From positions 310,001 through 374,000 of the forward strand of contig CBDCVQ010000018.1 of the NCBI GenBank assembly GCA_965223165.1: a DNA stretch of 64,000 nt, in the 5' to 3' direction. Position 1 is the stretch's first letter, and the number at the start of each line of letters is the position of its first letter. Both the position numbers and the translations under genes were made by a program. Positions 53,777-62,157 of this stretch are shown one piece after another. The DNA is from JABDMH01 sp965223165 (lineage in GTDB: Bacteria > Bacteroidota > Bacteroidia > Chitinophagales > Saprospiraceae). The notes beneath the pieces were generated by a model that was given only the letters and a program-made list of their open reading frames with translations, was not told the DNA's origin and ran no database searches.

Positions 53777-54778
53777 ATGAAGCGCAGACATTTTATCACT
53801 GGTTCAGGTGCTGCTACCATAGCGGCTTTAGCTCCACGAGTTCTACGGTCCTTCCATCCCCTGATGCCATCCGCTGAAGACCCCCTCACGGTAGGCATCG
53901 TAGCCGACGCGCACAAAGACCTCATGCCCGATGCCGATCAGCGACTGGAGACTTTTATCTCGGAGGCCATAGACCGGGAGGTAGACATGATCATCCAGTT
54001 GGGTGACTTTTGTATGGCTGAGCCGGCCAACCAACATTTTCTGGAGATTTGGCGGAGCTTTAAGGGACCCAGGTATCACGTGCTGGGCAACCACGACATG
54101 GACAAACAGTCCAAAGCGGAGATGCTGGATTATTGGGAAATGCCGGACACCTATTATTCCTTTGACGTCAAGGGGTTTCATTTTGTCGTGCTCGATGCCA
54201 ACTTCTTGTATCAAGACGGAAAATTCATCGATTACGATAAGGCCAATTTCTATGTCGACAGCCGGCTTCGCACCCATATTTCCGCAGCGCAAATCGAATG
54301 GTTTGAAGCGGACTTGCAGGCAACGAAATTACCCACGATCGTGCTCTCCCATCAGAGTCTCTGGCACTATGCCTATGGCGTAAAAAATCGTTTGGTCTTG
54401 CAAAAAATTATGGAGCGGCAGGCGGATAAAATTGTTTGCTGCCTCAACGGCCATAACCACATCGATTATCACCACCATCAGAATGGTATTGACTATCTGG
54501 AAATTAACAGTATGTCCTACTATTGGATCGCCGAAAAATATACCAGTACGAAGCGCTTTGCAGCGGAGCACTACGAAAAATATAAGTGGCTACCCAACCT
54601 GGCCGGCTACCAAGATCCGCTCTATGCCTTTGCCACCTTGGATCCGGCCGGCAGCATGACCCTGCAAGGCAGACTCAGCCAGTGGATGTCGCCTTCCCCC
54701 TACGACTTGGGGATGCCCAAGGGATTTGAGGGTGCAGTGAGTACACCCAATATCTCGGACTATAGCCTCACCTTCTGA
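53777..54778 (+). CDS. Metallophosphoesterase with Tat leader
   Basis: Calcineurin-like phosphoesterase of 333 residues, predicted to be exported: MKRRHFITGSGAATIAALAP is a twin-arginine leader (ATG 53777; a TTG three codons upstream is ignored). Di-metal motifs appear in order: GIVADAHKD (usual D-x-H), IIQLGDF (GDxx), HVLGNHDMD (GNHD/E), VLSHQSLW (His) and LNGHNHIDYHHHQ (GHxH). A conserved late NSMSYYWI may shape the active site. Substrate unknown; similar proteins hydrolyse phosphodiesters or phosphomonoesters in the periplasm. Confidence 0.92.
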   Translation: MKRRHFITGSGAATIAALAPRVLRSFHPLMPSAEDPLTVGIVADAHKDLMPDADQRLETFISEAIDREVDMIIQLGDFCMAEPANQHFLEIWRSFKGPRYHVLGNHDMDKQSKAEMLDYWEMPDTYYSFDVKGFHFVVLDANFLYQDGKFIDYDKANFYVDSRLRTHISAAQIEWFEADLQATKLPTIVLSHQSLWHYAYGVKNRLVLQKIMERQADKIVCCLNGHNHIDYHHHQNGIDYLEINSMSYYWIAEKYTSTKRFAAEHYEKYKWLPNLAGYQDPLYAFATLDPAGSMTLQGRLSQWMSPSPYDLGMPKGFEGAVSTPNISDYSLTF

Positions 54779-54798
54779 TTAGCAAGAGATAATAAGAT

Positions 54799-55159
54799 AT
54801 GAGTTGGGATATGGCAATGAAACATCTTGCCTCTTGGACCAGAATCATAGGCGGCCTGCTGGTGCCGCTTACCCTACTACCTCCCTGCCTCGGCCAGGGT
54901 CCTACCGCGGCACCCGATCTGGGGGCCATGATCCAGCCCTTGGCACCGGAGAATATTTTTCGCGACGTCGAATACTTATTACTTAATTGTCAAAGGAGAT
55001 AAACCCAACGAGACCCGCTTTATCCGCAATCAAGCCATCTCGATCTCCGACACCCCTACGGGGCCTTTTGTCGTGCAAGATCGGCCGGTCATCGAGAACC
55101 TCGATACGGAGGATGTCTCCATCTCCTATACGGTGTTTTTGCCTTTGGCGGCGGATTGA
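54799..55159 (+). pseudogene. Remnant of a secreted glycoside-hydrolase-like gene
   Basis: The first frame has a signal peptide (WTRIIGGLLVPLTLLPPCLG then QG) and PLAPENIFRDVEY, the usual opening of a Bacteroidota family of secreted five-bladed-propeller glycoside hydrolases, then ends after LLLNCQRR. In the next frame the sequence continues YYLIVKGDKPNETRFIRNQA, ISISDTPTGPFVVQDRPVIE and NLDTEDVSI to a stop at 55159, matching an inner part (D-x-P-x-GPF). Between them about 100 residues are missing, and the last two-thirds of the gene are absent. A deletion with frame loss, adjoining the tandem repeats. Confidence 0.65.
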
Positions 55160-56027
55160 GCAGGGTTCACCGCAAAGTGCGCTAAGTGTTCGCAAAGAGC
55201 GCGACGCAGGAAAGCGAAACGCCAACGCTCAAAAGGCCCCCTTCGAAGGGGGGCAAGAACGGTCGAAATCTTCGATTTCGCCACCGTTCTGGGGGATGAC
55301 ACCCGCTCCCATAGCGACCTCTGCGAAACCTTTGCGCCCTCCGCGGTGAAACAACAAGCATGCAGAGGCAAGGTCACTCACCATATCCAGTGGTACCAAT
55401 CCAGAGAGTCTCGACTGATTGGCGATTCAGCACCGTGCTTCTGCCCAGCACAAGTGGTCATCCCCCACAGTTGGCGCGGAGCCGCCGACAACAGTTACGC
55501 CTGCAAAGGGCGCGCTACACACTCAAAAAGGCCCCCTTCGAAGGGGGCAAGAACGGTCGTAATCTTTGATTACGCCACCGTTCTGGGGGATGACACCCAC
55601 ACCCATAGCGACCTCTGCGAAACCTTTGCGCCCTGAAAAAACAAGCATGCAGAGGCAAGGTCACTCACCATATCCAGTGGTACCAATCCAGAGAGTCTCG
55701 ACTGATTCGCGATTCAGCACCGTGCTTCTGCCCAGCACAAGTGGTCATCCCCCACAGTTGGCGCGGAGCCGCCGACAACAGTTACGCCTGCAAAGGGCGC
55801 GCTACACACTCAAAAAGGCCCCCTTCGAAGGGGGCAAGAACGGTCGAAATCTTCGATTTCGCCACCGTTCTGGGGGATGACACCCACACCCATAGCGGCC
55901 TCTGCGCAACCTTTGCGTCCTCCGCGGTGAAACGAACTGGACAACCATCCCTTGATTCCGTACCTTGCCAATGAACCCCGCAACCCCGGACCGGCAAGAG
56001 CCCACTATCCCACAAAACGATCGAGAC
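55160..56027. other. Repeat-filled intergenic region
   Basis: 868 bp between the hydrolase relic and the NTF2-like gene, almost entirely taken by the tandem repeat. The first 65 bp are a CGCAAAG/GCGCTAAG-rich stretch of the kind found in the dispersed repeat at 60.1 and 61.3 kb. Confidence 0.6.
55227..55935. repeat. 287-bp tandem repeat, one partial plus two full copies
   Basis: Copy 1 (partial) 55227-55352, copy 2 55353-55639, copy 3 55640-about 55935. Copies 2 and 3 are almost identical over the shared 287 bp. Each copy has the palindrome GCCCCCTTCGAAGGGGGC followed by a second hairpin (55258-55288, 55552-55582, 55839-55869) with outer AACGGT/ACCGTT. The inner stem is CGAAATC-TTC-GATTTCG in copies 1 and 3 and CGTAATC-TTT-GATTACG in copy 2: one pair changed on both sides. 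There is no convincing coding frame. It is not CRISPR-like, as the repeats are long and have no unique spacers. Confidence 0.88.
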
Positions 56028-56405
56028 ATGGATGTAGAAAAGAATAAAGAAAACGCCATAGCCTTCTACCGTATGGCCTACCTGGGAGAGCCCCAAAAAG
56101 CCGTTGATCTATACGTCGGCGACGATTACATTCAGCACAACCCTGATGTAGCGGACGGCACCCAAGGATTTATTGACTACTTCGACCGGATGCAGCGCGA
56201 ATATCCCGACAAATCCATTGAATTTGTACGCTGCATCGCGGAGGGCGATCTGGTGGCGCTGCATACCCACCAGACCTGGCCTGGAAATGATCAATACGTT
56301 ACCATGGATTTCTTTCGCTTTGACGACCAAGGAAAGATCGTCGAGCACTGGGACACGATCCAACAAATACCGAAGCAATCCGCCAACCCCAATACGATGT
56401 ACTAA
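56028..56405 (+). CDS. NTF2-like (SnoaL-type) protein
   Basis: 125-residue single-domain protein of the NTF2-like superfamily. ATG 56028 is chosen, giving MDVEKNKENAIAFYRMAYLG; an earlier ATG at 55971 adds a Pro-rich stretch without family match. Core patterns are DLYVGDDYIQHNPDVADGTQ, YPDKSIEFVRCIAEGDLVAL, HTHQTW and FFRFDDQGKIVEHWD, typical of the SnoaL-like polyketide-cyclase-like subgroup seen in many bacteria. Cytosolic; substrate unknown. It ends 10 bp before rsgA and is probably co-transcribed with it. Confidence 0.88.
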   Translation: MDVEKNKENAIAFYRMAYLGEPQKAVDLYVGDDYIQHNPDVADGTQGFIDYFDRMQREYPDKSIEFVRCIAEGDLVALHTHQTWPGNDQYVTMDFFRFDDQGKIVEHWDTIQQIPKQSANPNTMY

Positions 56406-56415
56406 GGCCGCAGTC

Positions 56416-57483
56416 ATGACCCTCGAAGAGCTAGGCTATAACGAACACTGGGAAGCCCAACGGCAGCAGCAAGGCCTACAGGTCCTGGAGGTGGGCCGGG
56501 TCATCGCTGAGCATCGAGAACGCTACCAGCTCTGCACCGCTGACAATGAACTCGAGGCCGAAATCCTCGGTCAGCTCCGCTATTCGGCCGTAGATCGCTC
56601 GGACTTTCCTGCGGTGGGTGATTGGGTGGCCTTTGCCACCTACGACGAGGGCAAGGCCTTGATCCATGCCATATTGCCTCGCCAGACAGTGATCGAACGG
56701 CAGGCCGTCGGCAAACAGGGAGAGAAACAGGTCATCGCAGCCAATGTCGACTATGCCTTGCTCGTGCAGGCCGCCGACCGTGATTTTAATCTAAACCGAC
56801 TGGAGCGCTATCTGACCATCTGCCGCACGGCCAAGGTGTCGCCCATCGTGGTGCTCAATAAAATTGATCTAGTCACCCCGACCGAATTAGCACGATTGAC
56901 AAATTTAATCCAGCAGCGCGTGAAGCAGCTACCGGTCATGGCCCTCAGCAATCTCAATCAGCAGGGACTGTCCGAACTAGAACAACTACTGGAGTCCGGA
57001 AAAACCTACTGCCTGTTGGGATCCTCCGGGGTGGGCAAATCCACGCTGCTCAATCACCTCTGCGGCAAGGACCTCATGCGTACCAATCCGGTCAACACCA
57101 GCTCGCAGCGAGGCCGCCACAGCACCACCCACCGCGAATTAATTGTCCTGCCATCCGGGGCCATATTCATCGATAACCCCGGCATGCGCGAGGTGGGCAT
57201 TGCCGACGCCAGCGAGGGCTTGGAGCACACGTTTAGCGATATCCTCGCACTAGCGGAGCAATGTAAATTCAAAGATTGCACCCATCAAACGGAGATCGGC
57301 TGTGCCGTGCTGGAGGCCATTGAAAAAGGAGAAATCGATCCCGAGGCCCACGAAAATTACTTAAGAATGCGACGCGAAGAGGCACACTTTCGCATGACGA
57401 TGGTCGAAAAAAGAGAAAAAGATCGGGCCATGGGAAAATTATTTAAAAACTACAAAAAGAGTGGTGACTTCCACCGGCCCTAA
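56416..57483 (+). CDS. rsgA: Ribosome small-subunit-dependent GTPase A
   Basis: Circularly permuted GTPase assisting late 30S subunit maturation. Start at ATG 56416; the frame upstream reads the NTF2 gene out of phase. The OB-fold N-domain (VGDWVAFATYD) is followed by GTPase motifs in permuted order: NKID (G4) first, then SSGVGKSTLLNHLCG (G1), GRHSTTHRELIVLP (G2) and IDNPGMRE (G3). The C-terminal zinc motif is C-x4-C-x-H-x5-C: CKFKDCTHQTEIGC. 355 aa, slightly long from a basic tail (EKREKDRAMGKLFKNYKK). Confidence 0.97.
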   Translation: MTLEELGYNEHWEAQRQQQGLQVLEVGRVIAEHRERYQLCTADNELEAEILGQLRYSAVDRSDFPAVGDWVAFATYDEGKALIHAILPRQTVIERQAVGKQGEKQVIAANVDYALLVQAADRDFNLNRLERYLTICRTAKVSPIVVLNKIDLVTPTELARLTNLIQQRVKQLPVMALSNLNQQGLSELEQLLESGKTYCLLGSSGVGKSTLLNHLCGKDLMRTNPVNTSSQRGRHSTTHRELIVLPSGAIFIDNPGMREVGIADASEGLEHTFSDILALAEQCKFKDCTHQTEIGCAVLEAIEKGEIDPEAHENYLRMRREEAHFRMTMVEKREKDRAMGKLFKNYKKSGDFHRP

Positions 57484-57516
57484 GTCAAACCGATGGGTCG
57501 ATAAAAACATCAAAAA

Positions 57517-58017
57517 ATGTACACGAACATAGAGGATTTTGTCACGGATTGGCAGGAAGAAAAAGTGGCTACCGCCAAGGTATTTGCCCAGGTGAGCGAC
57601 AACGCCATGGCAACCAAGGTGCACGATAACGTGCGTAGTCTCGGGCGCCTTGCCTGGCACATCACGCAGACCGTCACTGAAATGCCCTTTCGCGCCGGCA
57701 TCTTGACGGCCGATCACCTGGAGCATCAGCCAATTCCCTCCACCATGGCCGAGCTCATCAGCACCTACGAAAAATACTGCGACGAACTGGCCAACGTCCT
57801 CGCCGACACCTGGAAGGACGTCGACCTGACAGAGAAAATCGACGTTTATGGCCAGCCATGGGAACGTCGCAAGGTATTAACCGCCCTGCTCCGACACCAG
57901 GCCCACCACCGCGCCCAAATGACGGTCGTCATGCGACTGCTGGGCCTCGAGGTACCCGGCACGTATGGCCCCTCCCGAGAGGAGTGGGCGAAGTATGGGA
58001 TGGAAGCGCAGGACTAA
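57517..58017 (+). CDS. DinB family protein
   Basis: 166-residue DinB/YfiT-like four-helix protein, a superfamily including metal-dependent thiol transferases and stress proteins. Possible metal-ligand His residues are spaced as expected: LGRLAWHITQTV (about residue 47) and LLRHQAHHRAQMTVVMRLLG (about 128-147). Cytosolic. The function of individual family members is usually unknown. It follows rsgA by 33 bp, so it may be part of one transcript with NTF2-like and rsgA. Confidence 0.9.
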   Translation: MYTNIEDFVTDWQEEKVATAKVFAQVSDNAMATKVHDNVRSLGRLAWHITQTVTEMPFRAGILTADHLEHQPIPSTMAELISTYEKYCDELANVLADTWKDVDLTEKIDVYGQPWERRKVLTALLRHQAHHRAQMTVVMRLLGLEVPGTYGPSREEWAKYGMEAQD

Positions 58018-58583
58018 GTCAGCAGTTCAGAGTTAGCGAGTTCGGAGTTCCGAGTTGGGGAGTTAGGGAATCATTCACGGATGCCGGAGAATGTGGATCC
58101 TCCTATAGATGTCTCAAAGGACGGAAGCCGCGGGATTTACATCCTGCGGTACCAATCGAGGCAGGATCCTGCGCGGAGGGCGGAGAATGTAAATTCTCCT
58201 CTACCGGTCCCAAAATGCGGAAACCTGGCTCTTGATAGCCTGGCTTTGCTCGCCCCTAGTCCCTACGTTCTCCTATCGTCGCAACGCCGGGGAAACAGCC
58301 GTCACGCATGGAGATTCTGAAAGGGTCTGCGATAAGATCCCATGCGAACGGAAGCCGCGGGATTTGCATCCTGCGGCCCTCTCCGGGCAGGATACCGCTG
58401 AAGTGACCTTCACCCAGCCCATTCCGCATACCCAAATAATCCGTACATTGTTTGCCCCAAGGGCACCCCGTGCCCCGGAATCTAAAAAGTCGGATCTCCT
58501 CGCCAGCCGGTCCTGGATATTCGATCCCGCCATGTGGTAGTATTAAGCCTAACCAACTTATTAACTACTAAATCTCAGACAAC
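58018..58583. repeat. Repeat-rich intergenic block (two-hairpin family, copy 1)
   Basis: Starts with GAGTTxGGAGTT-type short repeats (58021-58075), then the segment about 58081-58400, which is shared with 63490-63700. Shared landmarks are GGAGAATGTAAATTCTCCTC (hairpin GGAGAAT/ATTCTCC), CGCCGGGGAAACA, CATGGAGATTCTG, AGGGTCTGCGATAAGA and CCGC-GGATTT-CATCCTGCGG (hairpin). No coding frame is convincing. 58400-58560 holds nothing recognisable. Confidence 0.8.
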
Positions 58584-60071
58584 ATGAAAACGTTGATCGC
58601 CCTATCGATCGGCTTGACCGTTTTGGCATTGGCCGCCTTTCAAAATATCGAAGGCACAGACCTGCATCTCCTTCAATCGCCCGGAGCCGAAGTAAGTGAC
58701 TACACGCCCACCGACTACGGATTGGCCGACGGCTATGTCGACTCCCTCGCTCCCTTCCCGCAAATCAAAAAGGGAGAGCGCACCCCGCTGGATCTTTGGA
58801 AATACGCCGGAAAAGCAGGCTCCTCCTTTATGAATCCCAGCCTCCCGATGTCGTGGGACGAATGGGTCGCATTTCACGAAAAGCAGAAGCCCCAGCTCAT
58901 GCGTGATGTGCGCGCCTACATGCAGTCTCGCTATGACTTTTCGGGTGACGCCTACGCCGACCGCTATATGTCGGGGGGTCGCAAAAAAATAATGAAAGGG
59001 CCCGTATCCCGACTCCCGGATGGGGTGGCTTCGTTCGAAGCGTTGGCCCGTATGAGTGCCGATGAGATCAAACGCCGCGACCTTTTTCCCTTTAAGCCCC
59101 TGGCTCATCCCCTCGCGTCTACGGCTCACATGGTATTTCCCGACAACTGGAATAAAGTACACCCCGAGCATGTGCGCATCGATGTGGACCACGATTATCC
59201 CGACGAATATTTGCCGGAATTTCCACCGCCGATGTTTCTCACCAATCACAAGGAGATGGGCGATGTGACGCAAGGTCGCGAAGTCACCTTGGGCAACTAC
59301 TATGAGATATTTGATGGCCTGCTCACGCCCGAACAAATGGAAGGCCTCAAAGAACTGGTCCGCCCCACGGCCACCACCTGGTTTAACCAGACCACCCATC
59401 GAGTGACACTAGAGCCCAGCGCAGGGGTCTCCTGCTTCTCCTGCCACGTCAACGGCCACACCAATGGCGCCTTTGAGCTGGCACCGGACAGCCGGCCCCA
59501 CCTGGCTCGACTGCGGGTGGGCACACCCTCGATGCGTGGCAACTACAACCTGATGCAATTGGCCTCCAAACGCTCGATCCGCAGTATGGACCATTTCGCA
59601 GAAATTGAAGAGTATTTTGACGGCGACCCCGGCATGATGCAACATATCGGCCCCCGGGCACATCAGAAAGCAGTGGCCAACCGTATGGGTGACTTCAACG
59701 CGATGCTCGACTTTCCTCCTGCGCCAAAACTGGATCCCCTGGGCAAACTCTATCCCGACAAAGCCACCCCCAAAGAGCTGCTGGGCGAAGAACTGTTCTG
59801 GGGCAAGGCCAAATGCGGGCAGTGTCACTACGGCCCTTCTTTCGTGGATGATCAGATGTACGACCTCCAGGTGGAGCGCTTCTATACGGGCAGACCCGAG
59901 GGTCCGATCAAAAACTTCCCCCTGCGTGGCATCAAAGACTCGCCGCCCTACCTTCACGATGACCGACTGCCCACGCTGGCCGATGCCGTCGAGTTTTTTA
60001 ATCTGGTGCTGGCCACCGGATTGAGCAGGGACGAGAAGGAGGCCCTAACGGAGTTTCTCCTGTGCTTGTAG
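58584..60071 (+). CDS. Di-heme c-type cytochrome, cytochrome-c-peroxidase-like
   Basis: 495-residue exported protein with signal MKTLIALSIGLTVLALAAFQ. Two c-heme sites are visible: SCFSCHVNGHTNG near residue 285 and KCGQCHYGPSFVD near residue 415. The C-terminal part (ELLGEELFWGKAKCGQCHYG, FPLRGIKDSPPYLHDDRLPT, LADAVEFFNL) is like the second domain of di-heme peroxidases. The long N-terminal part (WDEWVAFHEKQKPQLMRDVR, YMQSRYDFSGDAYADRYMSG) lacks hemes. This layout is often annotated as cytochrome B6-like in Bacteroidota; a peroxidase role is plausible but not certain. It lies alone, between repeat blocks. Confidence 0.87.
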   Translation: MKTLIALSIGLTVLALAAFQNIEGTDLHLLQSPGAEVSDYTPTDYGLADGYVDSLAPFPQIKKGERTPLDLWKYAGKAGSSFMNPSLPMSWDEWVAFHEKQKPQLMRDVRAYMQSRYDFSGDAYADRYMSGGRKKIMKGPVSRLPDGVASFEALARMSADEIKRRDLFPFKPLAHPLASTAHMVFPDNWNKVHPEHVRIDVDHDYPDEYLPEFPPPMFLTNHKEMGDVTQGREVTLGNYYEIFDGLLTPEQMEGLKELVRPTATTWFNQTTHRVTLEPSAGVSCFSCHVNGHTNGAFELAPDSRPHLARLRVGTPSMRGNYNLMQLASKRSIRSMDHFAEIEEYFDGDPGMMQHIGPRAHQKAVANRMGDFNAMLDFPPAPKLDPLGKLYPDKATPKELLGEELFWGKAKCGQCHYGPSFVDDQMYDLQVERFYTGRPEGPIKNFPLRGIKDSPPYLHDDRLPTLADAVEFFNLVLATGLSRDEKEALTEFLLCL

Positions 60072-60073
60072 CG

Positions 60074-60300
60074 GGTTTACCACAGAGATCGCAAAGGGAG
60101 GCGCAAAGGCCACAGATCGGAAACAGCATTTAAAAGCTTGGCGTACTCTGCGCTAGCTTGGCGTCCTCTGCGGTGAAATCGGCGGGCTGGCCTTCGTGAG
60201 CGAGCACCAATCTAAACCCTACACGCTAAAACCCTAAATAAGCGGGCCGGCCGTGGCGGGCTTCGCGTCCTTCGCGTTAGCTTGGCGTCCTCTGGGATGA
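60074..60300. repeat. Dispersed intergenic repeat (CGCAAAG/GGCGTCCTCTGCG family), copy 1
   Basis: The sequence from GGGTTTACCACAGAGATCGC to GTTAGCTTGGCGTCCTCTG matches 61255-61560 almost throughout, including ATCGCAAAGGGAGGCGCAAA, TTTAAAAGCTT, TACTCTGCGCTAGCTTGGCG, GTGAGCGAGCACCAATCTAA and AAGCGGGCCGGCCG. Non-coding; 60300-60452 downstream shows nothing but the likely promoter of the ferritin-like gene. Confidence 0.82.
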
Positions 60301-60452
60301 ATGTCCAGACACACACTGAACGAATACTAACCGAATATCCCCGGATCATTCACTTCGGCCATGCGAATACTCACCTGCGGAAGCCGTCGATACTTGAATT
60401 CGTAAGCTTGTGCTAACCATTTTTCAATTAGCACCATCACAAATCACTGACT

Positions 60453-61193
60453 ATGCATGACTCGACCTTCTGGTACGACCATTTTACAGTTAATCTCAAA
60501 AAACAGCGCATTAATTGGACGCTCACACCCACGATCACCGAAGCGGAGAAAGAAGCCATCCTTTACTCGCTGAAGGCATGGCAGCTCGGCGAAACCAGCG
60601 ACGGAAAACACCTGCTGGCCGCAGCCACAAAATATGCCGACAAGATCGGCGATCCCGACTACGTCGAGGCGGTGAAACTCTTCATCAAGGAGGAGCAGAA
60701 GCATGGCAACAACCTCGGTCAGTACATCGATCGGATCGGAGAAAAAAGGAAAACAAAAGACTGGGGAGACACGCTATTTCGCAAGGTGCGTTACTTCAAC
60801 CGCAGCATGGAGTGGTGGACCATCTCCGTGATCATCGTAGAAAGTGCCGCCCAGATATTCTACCAGGCGCTACGCGATGCCACCCATTGCCAATTGCTAA
60901 AATCCATCTGTCATGACATCCTTCTGGATGAGGCCCACCACATAAAATTCCAGCACGAACGCATGCATCAAATCTTCCGCAGCAAGCGCTTCTACAACCG
61001 GGCCGTTAGCATCGGTCTTTACTGCCTATTGTTTTTTCTCACCATCCACGCGATCTGGTTTGGGCACCACCAGGCATTCCGCGCGGGCGGCATCAGCAAA
61101 GGTGAATTCATGCGACAGATGTATTTCAAGTTTTTCAGTTGCATGCGTTACATCCACAGGCGTTTCGCGATGTCTTTGATGGCAGGGGTGTGA
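60453..61193 (+). CDS. Ferritin-like di-iron protein with C-terminal membrane region
   Basis: 246-residue protein with a ferritin-like helical bundle. Candidate iron ligands are in FIKEEQKHGNNLG (ExxH, about residues 72-75), IIVESAAQIFYQAL (Glu near 126) and ILLDEAHHIKFQHE (ExxH, about 155-158), the two ExxH pairs expected of a di-iron site. A hydrophobic segment at about 184-202 (SIGLYCLLFFLTIHAIWFG) may associate with the membrane. Similar proteins in Bacteroidota are annotated as ferritin-like or metal-dependent; the reaction is unknown and an oxidase or desaturase-like chemistry is possible. Confidence 0.82.
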   Translation: MHDSTFWYDHFTVNLKKQRINWTLTPTITEAEKEAILYSLKAWQLGETSDGKHLLAAATKYADKIGDPDYVEAVKLFIKEEQKHGNNLGQYIDRIGEKRKTKDWGDTLFRKVRYFNRSMEWWTISVIIVESAAQIFYQALRDATHCQLLKSICHDILLDEAHHIKFQHERMHQIFRSKRFYNRAVSIGLYCLLFFLTIHAIWFGHHQAFRAGGISKGEFMRQMYFKFFSCMRYIHRRFAMSLMAGV

Positions 61194-61611
61194 AGTTTGG
61201 AGTTCGGAGTGAACTTGAGTTCGGAGTGAACTTGAGTTCTGGGTTAGCGAGTTGCGGGTTTACCGCAGAGATCGCAAAGGGAGGCGCAAAGGCCGCCGAT
61301 CGGACATAGCTTTTAAAAGCTTAGCGTACTCTGCGCTAGCTTGGCGTACTCTGCGGTGAAATTAGCGGGCTGGGCCTTGGTGCGTTTGCCCTCCACCTAA
61401 ACCCTAAACGCTAAACCCCTAAACAAGCGGGCCGGCCGCGGCGGGCTTGCGTCCTTCGCGTTAGCTTGGCGTCCTCTGCGGTGAAATCAGCGGGCTGGCC
61501 TTCGTGAGCGAGCACCAATCTAAACCCTACACGCCAAACCCTAAACATGTGGCCGGCCAGGCCGGTTGCCTGCCCGTAACCTTGACGATGTCAGGCTCGT
61601 CCAAACTCGTG
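61194..61611. repeat. Dispersed intergenic repeat, copy 2, with GAGTTCGGAGTGAACTT units
   Basis: 61197-61250 has tandem GAGTTCGGAGTGAACTTGAG units, also seen at 62676-62716. 61255-61560 is the second copy of the repeat at 60074-60300, with its central part partly doubled: the block GGCGTACTCTGCG...GGGCTGG appears twice, at about 61329-61375 and 61463-61500. Non-coding. Confidence 0.8.
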
Positions 61612-62157
61612 ATGAAAAAGCCATTTCGTATTGTGCCTTACGACGCTCGCTGGAAGGCGTGGTATGCGGCAGAGCGAGATCGGCTCCTTCGCATCTTTGC
61701 CAATCAAATCGTGTCGATCCACCACATCGGCAGCACGGCCATTCCCGGGGCGGGGGCCAAGGCGGAGATTGATCTGCTCCTGGTGATGAAAGATACCTCT
61801 CTCCTACCGAAGTATCACAGCTGTCTGGAGAGAATCGGCTACCGGGTGCGTGGGCAATGTCTTGAACAAGGCGGGACGCTGGGGAGATTTTATTTTAGTA
61901 AAGACTGCAATTTTGTCCGGACCTACAAATTGCATATTTGCCAGGTCGGGCATCCGGACATCCACGCCACCTTGGGCTTTGTGAAATACCTAAGCGATCA
62001 TCCAGAAGCTGTCCGGGCATATACGGCATTGAAGGTGGGGCTCTCCAAAAAATACAATTATGGCCGATCCATCGAAAAATATATCCAGGGCAAAAGCGAC
62101 TTCGTGCAGGACATATTGAGAAAGGCAAAGAAAAAATACGCAGCATCGGAGCAATGA
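61612..62157 (+). CDS. GrpB family protein (nucleotidyltransferase-like)
   Basis: About 181 residues from ATG 61612, chosen because KKPFRIVPYDARWKAWYAAE is the usual GrpB start and the sequence before it belongs to the repeat. The nucleotidyltransferase-fold motif is VSIHHIGSTAIPGAGAKAEI followed by DLLLVM (GSTxxPGxxxKxxIDxxV). The C-terminal helix region has LGFVKYLSDHPEAVRAYTAL and YNYGRSIEKYIQGKSDFV, as in the family. Substrate and role are unknown. Its stop overlaps the start of the next gene (ATGA), so the two are translationally coupled. Confidence 0.88.
   Translation: MKKPFRIVPYDARWKAWYAAERDRLLRIFANQIVSIHHIGSTAIPGAGAKAEIDLLLVMKDTSLLPKYHSCLERIGYRVRGQCLEQGGTLGRFYFSKDCNFVRTYKLHICQVGHPDIHATLGFVKYLSDHPEAVRAYTALKVGLSKKYNYGRSIEKYIQGKSDFVQDILRKAKKKYAASEQ

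Noticed and set aside
55227..55935. CRISPR array
   Set aside because: Repeat units are about 287 bp with no short repeat/unique spacer pattern and no cas genes.
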